NCBI GenBank assembly: GCA_002104985.1
Contig: MCGO01000042.1
Span: 62,001-126,000 of the forward strand
Direction of reading: 5' to 3'
DNA: 64,000 bases
DNA from: Rhizoclosmatium globosum
Lineage: Eukaryota; Chytridiomycota; Chytridiomycetes; Chytridiales; Chytriomycetaceae
In this document: one piece after another, positions 34,583-43,776 of the stretch
Layout: every line of letters begins with the position of its first letter
Numbering within the stretch: position 1 is the first letter of the stretch
The notes under the pieces: model-generated
The model's input: the letters and a program-made list of their open reading frames with translations, nothing else
Told to the model about the DNA's origin: nothing
The model's database searches: none
Program-made: the position numbers and the translations under genes

Positions 34583-35155
34583 ATGGCTTCTCCCAAGGCT
34601 CCAATTCCCACCCAAATGCACACTTCCCGTCTTATTCTACGCGCATTCGAAGACGCCGATGCCTTGCCATTCCACGAGGCAATTGAGCCCGCCCTGCCAA
34701 GTCTGCGCAAGTGGATCTCATCAACCACCGAACAAAACACTCTTCAAACGCAGCAGGCTCGCATCAGGAAAGCGCAAAGTGACTGGGCTGCTGGAACGAG
34801 ATACAACTACTTGGTTATTGAACGAGAGACGGGCTGCATCGCTGGTCTCGTTGGAGTCTTCAACGTTAACTGGACAAATCGGAACTGCACCTTTGGGTAC
34901 TGGCTTGTACCTTCCTGTGAAGGAAAGGGGTATGCCGCTGAAGCTGTGCGCCAATTGGAGGCGGTGGCAACAGGCGAGATGGGTCTTGATCGAATTGCAA
35001 TCATGTGCGATGTTCGGAATGAACGAAGTGCACGTTTGGCTCGCAAGTTGGGCTATGTCTATGAAGGCACTCTACGGAAAGAGTATGTCGGACCTCAGGG
35101 TGATCTCACAGATACTCTTGTATTTAGCAAAGTCCGTGGCGAAGAATATCACTAA
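34583..35155 (+). CDS. GNAT acetyltransferase, RimJ/RimL type (copy 2)
   Basis: 190 residues. HTSRLILRAFEDADALPFHEAI starts the fold; RYNYLVIERETGCIAGLVGVFNVN, FGYWLVPSCEGKGYAAEAVRQLEAVA and DRIAIMCDVRNERSARLARKLGYVYEGTLRKEY follow. The acetyl-CoA loop is close to canonical (CEGKGYAAEA). It is a paralogue of 29205-29837. The ATG is only 23 bp from the VAC14 ATG on the other strand; an alternative start at Met12 (34616) would widen this to 56 bp. Substrate unknown. Confidence 0.91.
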   Translation: MASPKAPIPTQMHTSRLILRAFEDADALPFHEAIEPALPSLRKWISSTTEQNTLQTQQARIRKAQSDWAAGTRYNYLVIERETGCIAGLVGVFNVNWTNRNCTFGYWLVPSCEGKGYAAEAVRQLEAVATGEMGLDRIAIMCDVRNERSARLARKLGYVYEGTLRKEYVGPQGDLTDTLVFSKVRGEEYH

Positions 35156-35264
35156 AGAACATCTTTCTCCCACTCTTCCATCGTTTGTTTTGCCACATTC
35201 TGATGTTGAACAAACAAGTATTGTCAGCTTTGTCGAAAAACAAAGAATCCCGAAGAAACGTGCA

Positions 35265-36246
35265 ATGAAAGTCTTGGCTTCACTCCTCATCCTTCCAGCT
35301 GCATCACGAGCTCTTCATATTCCACCGAATCAGGTTCCTGGATTCCAAGCCATCCAAAACATATCTGGACCAGCAGGTTCACCACAAATATCCCAATCCA
35401 ACGAATTTGCTCAAGGTTCCACTCTTCTCGGAACTGACTTGCTAAATTACTTGCAGCAAAAGCTTTCGCCAAGTCTTATTTCATGTTTGAACGGAGGTAT
35501 TTAACTACCGTCACCTTGGATTGACACAACCGACAAAGTGCTAAAACGCGATGTTATGTAGGTGTCTCAGCATCGTCTCTTGTATCAACTTCCACACTTC
35601 AATCCATATGCGCGACACTGACCAACGCCAAAGACGATCCACCAAGTCAAGAGATCTTGGACTGCATCATGAGTAGGCCCCAAGACGAACAAACCATTTT
35701 ATATAACCTCGTTTATGATAATTCAATGAGGACATCTTTTACGGTTGGATGTGTGATTTTGGGACATGTTGGTAAAAGTATGTGACGATCACACTCTTTC
35801 TTCCTTTCTTTCCCTCTAATAACAACAAATTAGCCGCAATCACATCGAGTATCTCTCTTATCAGTCAAGCACCTCCCTGTCTCTCGTATTGTTTCACAAA
35901 CTCCTCTGCTCCATTTACTGAAGATGGACTTGTGTACTTTTGTCATGCAGCGATGGCATTTACACAAGTAAAAGACGGAATACTCGCGTTCCCGTCGTGG
36001 ATATCAAGTTGTCTTGGAAGTAGATGTAGTGACCCGGATAACGCGGCGTTGGCACCCTTTCTTTCAAATCGCAACTTTTCTAGCTCACTGCAGCTGGCCT
36101 GTCTTGCAGAGGCGTTCCCGGACCCGTTTCACACGTGGAGTACCAGGCTTGTTAATGCTTTTATTCATTCTACGCCATCTGATGCGTTGAGTCGGGATAT
36201 TGTGCCTTTTGTATTGGCCTCTATCTTGTTTATTTTAATTCTTTGA
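35265..36246 (+). CDS. Secreted Cys-containing protein with GPI-type tail
   Basis: Exons 35265-35496, 35562-35777 and 35834-36246 give 286 residues. The start MKVLASLLILPAASRA is a signal peptide. The mature part carries spaced Cys: SLISCLNGGV, SICATLTNA, DCIMSRP, VGCVILG, PPCLSYCFTNSS, VYFCHAAM, ISSCLGSRCSD and LACLAEAF. The spacing PPCLSYC...C...SSCLGSRC resembles the beta module of the proteins at 17240-22649, so it is probably a distant relative. The hydrophobic end PFVLASILFILIL fits a GPI signal. Cell-surface location is inferred. Confidence 0.72.
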
Positions 36247-36344
36247 ATTATTTCTAGCCAGTCGTTCGTGTAAAATACCCGAATTAAACTAGACTTGATG
36301 CGTTTGCCCCCACGTTCTGCGTCTTTAACATATTTTTAGAACAG

Positions 36345-38065
36345 ATGGCCTCACAAAGCAATCAAGTCTACATCGATGATGATTCACTTTCGTGCATTCT
36401 CGAACATCTTGCTGTTATCTCTCCGAAGTCTCTTGCGCGTTGTCTCTCTGTGTCTCATCGATTCCATGATCTTGGTGTAGCCTTCTTGTACAGAAATATC
36501 ACACTCGAAACGAAAATACCTGGTAGATTAGGATACCAAATCAACTATTAAGCTCACTAAAATTCGTGTTTTTTGGATATATAGGAGGCCATGCAACTTC
36601 ACATGAAGCTATCCCAGCTGCATTTTGCCAAGCCCAACATCGTAACCGCCTTGAAACATGGCTTCACTCAATACCTTCCTCAAATCTATTCCACATTCGA
36701 CAGTTAACCATCAGATTCCAATTCAACCCCGAAATAACAATCACTCCTCCCTCCCCAACCCGTTCCACAACATTCCCAACAACAACAACCGCAATCACAA
36801 TCACCAATTCGATCGAAATGGATCAAGATGATTTAGAAAACATGTATCCAACATTGATTCCGGATGCATGGGCAGAGTTTATATCAAGATGTCACTTAAT
36901 ATCCCAAATCATCGATAAACTCGTCCGAGAAGCTCCAAGGCTACACCAAGTAAACTACATCCTCGACGCAGACCTAACAAGCGGCGCAAACGCCCGCGAA
37001 TTCTACCTCGCCCTCCGTAAAATCACCCACTGCTTCTCCCCCAAATCCGCAACCCTCCAAAACGAACCTAACATGGATGTCGATACAGTACACCCAGAAA
37101 TAACAACCGTCGGGCTACACGTGACGAAAAACTGTCACCTTGGACATCCATTGTACCTCAGCCCTGTTATAACCGTTCACGCCTCCCATATCCGCCACCT
37201 CCGAATCGACGACGCGGAAATGTGGGTCGACGCGCAGTTGACTGAACTTATGGGGATCGGGGCGTTGGATACGTTAGAAGTCCATGGGGCTATGGGTCTA
37301 TCTGAAAAGTTTTTCGAGGAAGTGGCGGCGAGGCATGGCAAGACGTTGCAGACATTGAAGTTGACGGGTGTACGACGGATGGATGATATTGCGCTTATGT
37401 CGAGAGTTGTTCCGTGTGCGCGGGGGATGAGGGTGTTGGATTTATCGGGGTCGATTCGGACGTGGAGTCGGACGATGGAGGAGTATTCCTTGTTTCAGCA
37501 GGGTGGGAGGGCGTTGGTTGAGTTGGATGTTTCGCAGTGTGTTGGGCTTCCGGCACAGTTTTTCCATGTTCTTGCGAGAGTGAGTCCTCGGCTTGAGAGA
37601 CTTGTGGCGAGTGAGACTTGCTTTGGAGATGGTGAGATGGAGGCGCTTTTGCATCCTGCCAACAGATTGAGCTCACTCAAGATAGCGAATTGCAATAATC
37701 TAACTCTTGGATTCTGGACAGTGCTTAAATCAGCTGCATGCTATCTCAAAGATCTAGATGTTCAAGGAAGTCGCGGAACGATTGAAGATGGGATGGCACC
37801 GATTCTTGCCTTCCATTCACTCAAGAAATTATCTCCGACGTTAGCTACAGTATCAGTCGGACCTATTGTGAATGGAAAATCAAGTTTCTCGCATTGGTGT
37901 ATACTTGCCAATGCCGAAAAGTACGTTGCCTTCAAAAGAGGGCTTCTGGATGGATTCATTCCAAATAGTTGTGGACGTTACTTGGAGCTCCCTGTCAAGC
38001 GATTAATTCGCGCGATGGAGTCTCTGCAAGGAGATTCTTTGGTTTCCCCTTTCTTTTCGACTTAG
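36345..38065 (+). CDS. F-box protein with LRR-like repeats
   Basis: Exons 36345-36522 and 36585-38065 give 552 residues. The F-box lies at residues 8-55 (DDDSLSCILEHLAVISPKSLARCL, then VSHRFHDLGVAFLYRNI). The rest has degenerate leucine-rich repeats, e.g. LETWLHSIPSSNLFHIRQLTIRF, IRHLRIDDAEMWVDAQLTEL, LDTLEVHGAMGL, MRVLDLSGSIRTW, LVELDVSQCVGLP, LSSLKIANCNNLTLGFW and LKDLDVQGSRG. F-box/LRR proteins are substrate adaptors of SCF ubiquitin ligases; the target is unknown. The coding strand flips from C-rich to G-rich near 37240. Confidence 0.82.
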
Positions 38066-38286
38066 ACTTGTAAATTACATTCCTTTTCAGCGTTTAGTTT
38101 CCAATTTTCAGCTCTAAGTTTCTCAACAACTTCCTTCCCTTTGACTGATAATCGATTAGCCACATTCAACCATATCCTTTTTGCTTCACGGTTGAAAACT
38201 CCTTTCAAACGCCCAACTTGGAATTTCAAAATCTTCGTACCTTTATTTGATTTCCACACGACCCAATGTTTAAGTAAAAATTAAAG

Positions 38287-38850
38287 TCACTCCATAACAA
38301 CCTTAACCTTCATCTCTACTCCAACCTCACTACTCACAACCGCCTCCCTAACAAGTAAAGCATACATATAAATCTTCCAAAACTCACGAATAACGTAAAC
38401 AGTCCAGAACCCACACAAGAAGAGCGAAGCCAACCCTCCAAAAACGGCAGATTGAATGGAAACCACACCAGCAATCAACACCACAGCCTTGATCACATTC
38501 CACCCCGAATAAACCCACATAAACACAGCAATCTGCTCTGGAACCAATTGTTGCACCGTCTTGTACGCATGCAAATGAAGAAGCGATATGAACGCAATAT
38601 CAAACACGAGGAACACTTGGAACCAAACCGCCACGACATGCATATTCACGGCATTGAGAGTGATGATGACGGTTGCCATGATAAAGAGGAAGGCTGAGAC
38701 TGTAATTGAGATCTGGAGCACTGTTTTGGGGATTGATTGGGACTTGAACGGTTCTGGGGGGAGGTTTGGAGTGGATGCGAGGAGGGTTGGGGTTATTGGT
38801 TTGGCGGAGCTGAGTTGCTCGCGAGAGGGCCATGGCGGAAGCAACTGCAT
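38287..38850 (-). CDS. Four-helix membrane protein, unknown function
   Basis: 187 residues. A hydrophilic Pro-rich N-terminus (residues 1-40) is followed by four hydrophobic segments: LQISITVSAFLFIMATVIITL, VVAVWFQVFLVFDIAFISLLHL, WNVIKAVVLIAGVVSIQ, and GGLASLFLCGFWTVYVI. The short charged tail reads EVGVEMKVKVVME. No family is recognised. It is convergent with the F-box gene, and its start abuts the MITE-like element at 38881. C-rich to G-rich switching on the coding strand is visible within only 560 bp. Confidence 0.68.
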   Translation of the reverse strand: MQLLPPWPSREQLSSAKPITPTLLASTPNLPPEPFKSQSIPKTVLQISITVSAFLFIMATVIITLNAVNMHVVAVWFQVFLVFDIAFISLLHLHAYKTVQQLVPEQIAVFMWVYSGWNVIKAVVLIAGVVSIQSAVFGGLASLFLCGFWTVYVIREFWKIYMYALLVREAVVSSEVGVEMKVKVVME

Positions 38851-38880
38851 TTTTTGATTGGGGTCAAAAGTTATTTAAAT

Positions 38881-39224
38881 TAGGGGTGGTCAAAGTTGGG
38901 TGTTTTGGACAATTTTCAAATGTGCGAAAAGCGAACTTTCGAAATGTCCAAAATCCGCTTTTCGAATCCAAAAGCGAGCCCCTACCTCGCTTTTCAATTT
39001 TGCTTTTGAGAGCCGCTTTTCAGTTTTGCGTTTCAACTTCGCTTTTCACCACCTAATCTGCCATAACAAAACACCTCAAGAGGTCTTGGTTCGAAACCTC
39101 AACTCTGACCATCCCTGTCCACAGGTTTCGAACCGCCGCTTTTCAAAATGATGAAACTTCGCTTTTCAAACACCCCAATGTTCGCTTTTCATTTTGTCAA
39201 ATTTCTTGACTTTGACCACCCCTA
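38881..39224. mobile_element. MITE-like element with 16-bp terminal inverted repeats and CGCTTTTC array
   Basis: The termini are TAGGGGTGGTCAAAGT at 38881-38896 and its exact complement at 39209-39224. The 344-bp interior has no convincing frame but holds about seven copies of CGCTTTTC (or its complement) at irregular spacing, and an 11-bp inverted pair GGTTCGAAACC/GGTTTCGAACC near 39090-39140. Small size, perfect TIRs beginning with TA and lack of coding capacity fit a non-autonomous DNA transposon; TA ends would suit Tc1/mariner-type duplication. No transposase is in the window. Confidence 0.72.
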
Positions 39225-39702
39225 TTGGGATAAGTGGCGCAAAAGCAAAGCAAATCCTCCCCCATATTTTTAAATGAAAAAGAAGTTATGCCTTAAGCAA
39301 TGGTGATGAATTAAAGAACAGAGACTCGTTGACTTGACAGCTGGAATGACAACCGAAAATTGTAATTCTTTTGGTCAAGTTCGTACTTTTGGTATGAAAT
39401 GTTGTACTTTTCGCCCACCACCAACTGTACTCACCAACCCCCGCCCAACTGCATTCATCCACTTTCCATTGTTTATAACAAATAAATATTACATTTCGAG
39501 GGTCCTGCGAGACTGTGAGTACCACACAAGCAAAATCCGAAAAGTACACATGCTGACGCCTCTAAGTTCTTCCTATCACCTCCAGTTCTTCCTTTCACTT
39601 CTCCCAATCACAATTCTTTATTTACAAAAGTCTAGAAGCTCTAGAAGACTAGAAAGTGCGGTGGGCCTATAAGAGGCAGGTGCTTCATTTCTCAACAACC
39701 AA
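39225..39702. other. Intergenic region upstream of the resolvase
   Basis: No convincing gene. It contains GTACTTTTGGTATG near 39382-39396, identical over 14 bases to an arm of the palindrome at 41086-41191, followed about 18 bases later by GTACTTTTCGCC. The last 150 bases are pyrimidine-rich and probably hold the promoter of the resolvase gene. Confidence 0.4.
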
Positions 39703-40757
39703 ATGAATCCTGAACCAATTGTTATCGACAGCAGCGACTCTGAAAGTGAAACCAGTATGGTGATTTCTATCAGTAGTGATGCAAGCACTGCAAGCACTGC
39801 CAGTACTTCCAGCAGTGGTGTAATCAGCTACCAGCAGTGCATCATGCTTTTTGATCGCGATGTTGACGAGATTCCGCCTCATGTGGCAGCTGCATCTCGC
39901 AGATACCTTCAGATCCAACTAAGAGAGTTCTTCCAAGGGTTTGGACGGAAACGTCTTGTGGAATATGCCACCAATTTGGGTGTGAATCACTCTCGGTTAA
40001 CAGATGCGACACTTGTTTCTGATTTAGCTTATCAAGTTGCAAAAGTTGGTCGCCAGATTGTTTATAAGCGAAACCCTGGAATCTACCGCGCTTTTGACCC
40101 AGGGTTGGAAAAGATTGGTGTTTGTGTTGGATATCAACACTGGGGACCTAACCGTGGCCCTTTCTGTATTTCCTATGCAGGCACCAGTCGTCTAAGCGGC
40201 AGCGATAAAGTTTCACGTAGTATTTCGATTGCAGGGATATTGGAGGATACGTATGGGTATATTCCCTCTAATTACAATGGAATGCAAATGATTACATTGG
40301 TTGAAAAACAACAGCAAAGACCGGGAGTTACTGGGAAAGGCTTGAGTGGGGCATTTGACAGCGAGACTATGTTGGTTCAAGGTGCTGTAGTAGAGGCCCG
40401 AGGTCCAGTCTTGAATTCCGACCTTGTGATGGGAATCGACTCTACAAAAGTCTCCAAACTTTGGAATCTGGAAGTCAAACTGGTGAAACGCGTGAGTCAT
40501 GTAGTTGTGCCTGATTCACTATTAATTGTAACAACCAGCGCGGTGAAAGTAAGAAAAACTACAATAATCGTAAACGAGCCGCCAAAAAGGAAAGAACTGT
40601 GGCTAAAGTTACAGAAATGATTTCAAGTGGTGACATTATATTGGAGAATCCCGTTGCAGGCGAACTCACACACGACATTTGTGACGCAATCTTGATTGCA
40701 ATGACACTTTCTGAATGGTACAACAATGCGCTCATGATTGGAATGAAACGTTGGTGA
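39703..40757 (+). CDS. CCE1: Mitochondrial-type Holliday junction resolvase (Cce1/Ydc2-like)
   Basis: Exons 39703-40491 and 40539-40757 (47-nt intron) give 335 residues. The acidic Ser-rich start (DSSDSESE) precedes a SAP-like segment (GFGRKRLVEYATNLGVNHSRLTDATLVSDLAYQVA). The RuvC-like fold follows: AFDPGLEKIGVCVGY with the first Asp, ITLVEKQQQRPG with the Glu, ETMLVQGAVVEA, MGIDSTKVSKLWN, and after the intron NNRKRAAKKERTVAKVTEMI and HDICDAILIAMTLSEW with the C-terminal Asp pair. This order is that of yeast Cce1 and fission yeast Ydc2, which resolve recombination junctions in mitochondrial DNA. No clear mitochondrial presequence is visible, so location is inferred. Confidence 0.88.
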
Positions 40758-40853
40758 ATTTTTGTTTCAGTTGACATCTAATGAAGTAATCTATTAAATT
40801 CGCTGTTTCGCTTTGAAAGTTTCAACGTTAAAGCAAAAGTGCTGTGCTTTGTT

Positions 40854-40917
40854 GGGAATCGATCTCCGAGCCTCATGTCAAAAAGTGACACAGCAGCTCG
40901 TGTGCTAAACCATTCCC
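40854..40917. repeat. Nested three-helix hairpin, tRNA-like boxes on minus strand
   Basis: Three nested perfect helices: GGGAAT (40854-40859) with ATTCCC (40912-40917), CGAGC (40867-40871) with GCTCG (40896-40900), and TGTCA (40876-40880) with TGACA (40886-40890) around an AAAAG loop. Read on the minus strand the ends carry GGTTTAGC and GATCGATTCC, which resemble Pol III A and B boxes, but the T-arm and anticodon loop are not those of a working tRNA. It may be a tRNA-derived SINE remnant or a structured RNA. Confidence 0.55.
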
Positions 40918-41085
40918 CTATTTATTGCCCCTCTCCTGCTAAAAATTATTAATATAATCTTATAGCGTAGTAGTTACTCTTCGTTTCTCATTCACACGTG
41001 GAGAGAAAGGAAGTCCGAAGTTAACACAAGCAACTCCTGCTTTAATAGCTCTGGATGGCCGATTTTATAGTACATAGTACCGGAG

Positions 41086-41191
41086 TACATACCAAAAGTA
41101 CCGGAGTACTGTACTAATAAAAAATTGGTGCTTGGTTGAATAAGTATATTGGGGGGGTCGAAGTTTCAGAGTACCGTACTTTTGGTATGTA
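41086..41191. repeat. Palindromic repeat with 16-bp arms
   Basis: TACATACCAAAAGTAC at 41086-41101 and its exact complement GTACTTTTGGTATGTA at 41176-41191 enclose 74 bases. The direct motif GTACCGGAGTAC occurs twice around the left arm. This could be a small MITE or a foldback element; no flanking target duplication was identified. Confidence 0.55.
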
Positions 41192-41470
41192 GCTGGCCGG
41201 CATGGTCAAAGTACCCGGATTTAAGGTTCTCTATGTCTATAAACTCATAATATAGTGTTCAACGCTCTTTATTGTCTGTTCTGGGCCGGTGCAGGCCTTC
41301 CCATTCTGCCCATTGTGTTCGGGTCTTTGTCAAATTTTCACCCCCTTGACCCCCCCTCTGTATGGTAGTACGGGACTCTCTTTCACTATTTTTTAAATTT
41401 TGAAAACAATTTCAACTTTATGTATGGAAGGGATAAAAGGCCCCATTCTTTCCTTCCGTTTTTACTGTTA

Positions 41471-41473
<3 letters not shown>

Positions 41474-41550
<77 letters not shown>
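41474..41550. repeat. (CA)n microsatellite, about 38 units
   Basis: An uninterrupted dinucleotide AC/CA run of 77 bases, flanked by A-rich sequence, 31 bases downstream of the acyl-CoA dehydrogenase stop codon (on the 3' side of that minus-strand gene). Such a run is expected to be length-polymorphic. Confidence 0.95.
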
Positions 41551-41554
<4 letters not shown>

Positions 41555-41581
41555 AACTAGAAACCCAAAACCCCATAGAAA

Positions 41582-43375
41582 TCAGAGTCGAGCGTCACGA
41601 GGGAACGCCTTCATCGCCTGTCGCACACCAAGATCAACCATAATCTCCTCAGACCCACCCAACACTGCCAAATGCTTATGCACTCTCTGATAATTCTCAA
41701 TCAATCTTCCCATTCCCGTACGCGTAATCGCACGACCTCCAAAGATCTGCACAGCGTTATCAGAAATCAGACTCGCCATTCTGGTCGACTTGTACTTGAG
41801 AAGCGCGATTTGTCCTCCAAGGTACTTTGTCTGTTCCGCATAGTTCATTTTCGACATTTGGTAGGTTGTCAAGTCTGCCCAACTTTGGACGGCTTCAAGT
41901 TCAGCAATCTGAGAGAGATTAGAGAAGGTATTAGTGTATAGATAGACAAAACGCTCTAGGTATCTATTTCAAGTGACGCACCATTTGACCGAGCTTGAAT
42001 CTGATGACTGGTTGTTCAATCAATGGCTTTCCAAAAACTTTGCGTTGCATTGCCCACTTGAAACATTCCTCAATGATTTGTCTCTGTATGCTCAAGTAAA
42101 TAATCGGCATCTCTCAAAAAGCAAAGGATACTCACGGCAGTGGAACATCCTCCAACAACCATAATCCAACGCTCGTGGTTGAAGTTGGACATGATGACAG
42201 GGAATCCTTGACCTTCTTTACCAATCAAGTTCTCCACGGGGACCTTGACGTTTTCAAAGGTGACGTAGGAGGTTCCAGAAGTGGTGGAACCAGATGTTTT
42301 GATTACGTCAGTTGAGACACCAGGGCCGCGTTCAATCAACAAGACAGAGTATCCCTTTCCAGTGCGAACGGCAGTGGTAAAGTAGTGGGAGAAGGCACTG
42401 TTTGTGATCCACTTCTTGGTTCCATTCACAATATAAAACTTGCCACATGGGGTTCTTTTCAAGGAGAAAGTCAGAAAGAGATGGAGTCAGTATGTGCAGT
42501 CCTTTAGATAACGGGGAACTCTTACTTGACAGCTTCACATTGAATACCAGCAACATCAGATCCCGCGCCAGGCTCAGTAATAGCAAGACAAATCATTTTC
42601 TCGCCATCCAACACTTCCTTCAACACTTTCTCTTGCATCCATTTTGGACCAAACTGAATCACTGGTGGAAGACCAATGACCATTCCTGATCCAATGGCTT
42701 CACCGTATCCGTACGCGCCGACCCTCGCAAACTCTTCGTGAACAATTTGCTCGTGGAAGTACGTGAACTCGTGTGGGGCCAGGCCGGCAAACAAGGTACG
42801 GCCCTTCAGGTGTGGACCAGGCCCAAGACGGCAGGCAGTCAGACCGGCAGCACCCATTTTGCGGAAGACCTCTGGATCAGGCAGTTTACCCGAAGAAGCA
42901 TAGTATTCCGCATCTGGAAGCAGGTGTTCTTCGACAAACTGGCGGACCTTCTTCTTGAATTCGACATGTTCTTTTGAGTGAAATGGCGATGGTTTCTGCA
43001 GGGCGGCCAGGGACTCGGCATAGGGCACGTCCGAGAAGGCGCCGTTCGAAGGCGGGGCCAGTTGTTGTTTCTCTGAGGCGATTGCGCCAATCGCCAACTT
43101 CGAATACTTTGACAGCACGTCGCGGCGGTGGAGCCCGAAGAACTGCTCAGTGGCGTCGGTGCCGGCTACTTTGTAAAGAACTAGGGCTGATCCAGGGTGT
43201 GCATCGGCGAAGTCTTGGTTGTTGGTTGGTTGGTTGGTTTGTAAGCTCTCTACTAGGGACACATACCTGTCAAGTCATACACAATACTGTCAATTATGAT
43301 CCACAAGGACGTCGCTGTGTTGTGCTGCGCAACCTCCGCTCGCGTGTACTGTTTAGTGATTGTGGGTGTAGCCAT
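41582..43375 (-). CDS. Cytochrome b5-acyl-CoA dehydrogenase fusion, PTS1-like end
   Basis: Exons 43375-43267, 43213-42526, 42454-42136, 42083-41982 and 41908-41582 give 514 residues. Residues 10-85 are a cytochrome b5 domain: YTRAEVAQHN, WIIIDSIVYDLTDFADAHPGS with the haem His of HPG, then EQFFGLHRRDVL. The dehydrogenase part has CLAITEPGAGSDVAGIQ, GTKKWITNSAFSHYF, NFNHERWIMVVGG (usual RW region) and GGRAITRTGMGRLIENYQRVH. The enzyme oxidises acyl-CoA using FAD. The protein ends DARL-stop; ARL fits the peroxisomal targeting consensus, so a peroxisomal beta-oxidation role is inferred. The b5 domain may take the electrons. Acceptors of introns 1 and 2 are AAG. Confidence 0.94.
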
Positions 43376-43776
43376 GTGGCGCCGATTTGCTGAGAAATGC
43401 AATGTGAACGGATGAATCAAATGGGAGAAATACCGATCTCTTTTGGAATCACTTGGAATTAAACTCATGGTCGTTTGCTTACTAATAAGAGACTTTACTA
43501 TTTATTCAATTGTCCAGTGTTGAGAGGGGTCTTTGTGAGAGAGTGGATGGGAAACAGGCACTGTAACTGTAGGACAACGAGAAATAATGGGATCACTCTA
43601 TTCTTAATAAATCAATTTAATTACTTTATCAAACTTCCACGTATCGCGTCAATTCTTCCATGCCGTGCCACCCAATTGTGCCTCGTTTGTGTGGTCCCCA
43701 AAGTCTGTTTCTGGACCTGGATTCGAGAACAAATTCCCGAAACTATCCCCCCAACGAAGTTACCCCCCGGATAAAC
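43376..43776. promoter_or_regulatory. Divergent intergenic region between the acyl-CoA dehydrogenase and hydrolase genes
   Basis: 401 bases between two divergent start codons, so both promoters must lie here or overlap the genes. No supported frame. AT-rich tracts occur at 43480-43510 and 43595-43630. No specific binding motif was recognised. Confidence 0.4.

Larger units (their letters stand above)
40758..41581. other. Repeat-rich intergenic region
   Basis: 824 bases without a supported gene. It contains the hairpin at 40854-40917, a palindromic repeat at 41086-41191 with two GTACCGGAGTAC-like motifs, a pyrimidine-rich stretch at 41330-41400 and the CA microsatellite at 41474-41550. Both flanking genes end here (convergent), so no promoter is expected. 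Confidence 0.6.

Noticed and set aside
38062..38259. 65-codon Lys-rich frame on the minus strand, touching the F-box stop
   Set aside because: No family resemblance, no upstream exon found; too short to support.
39085..39130. B-box-like GGTTCGAAACC as a tRNA gene
   Set aside because: No stable T-arm, D-arm or acceptor stem around it; it is one arm of an inverted pair inside the MITE-like element.
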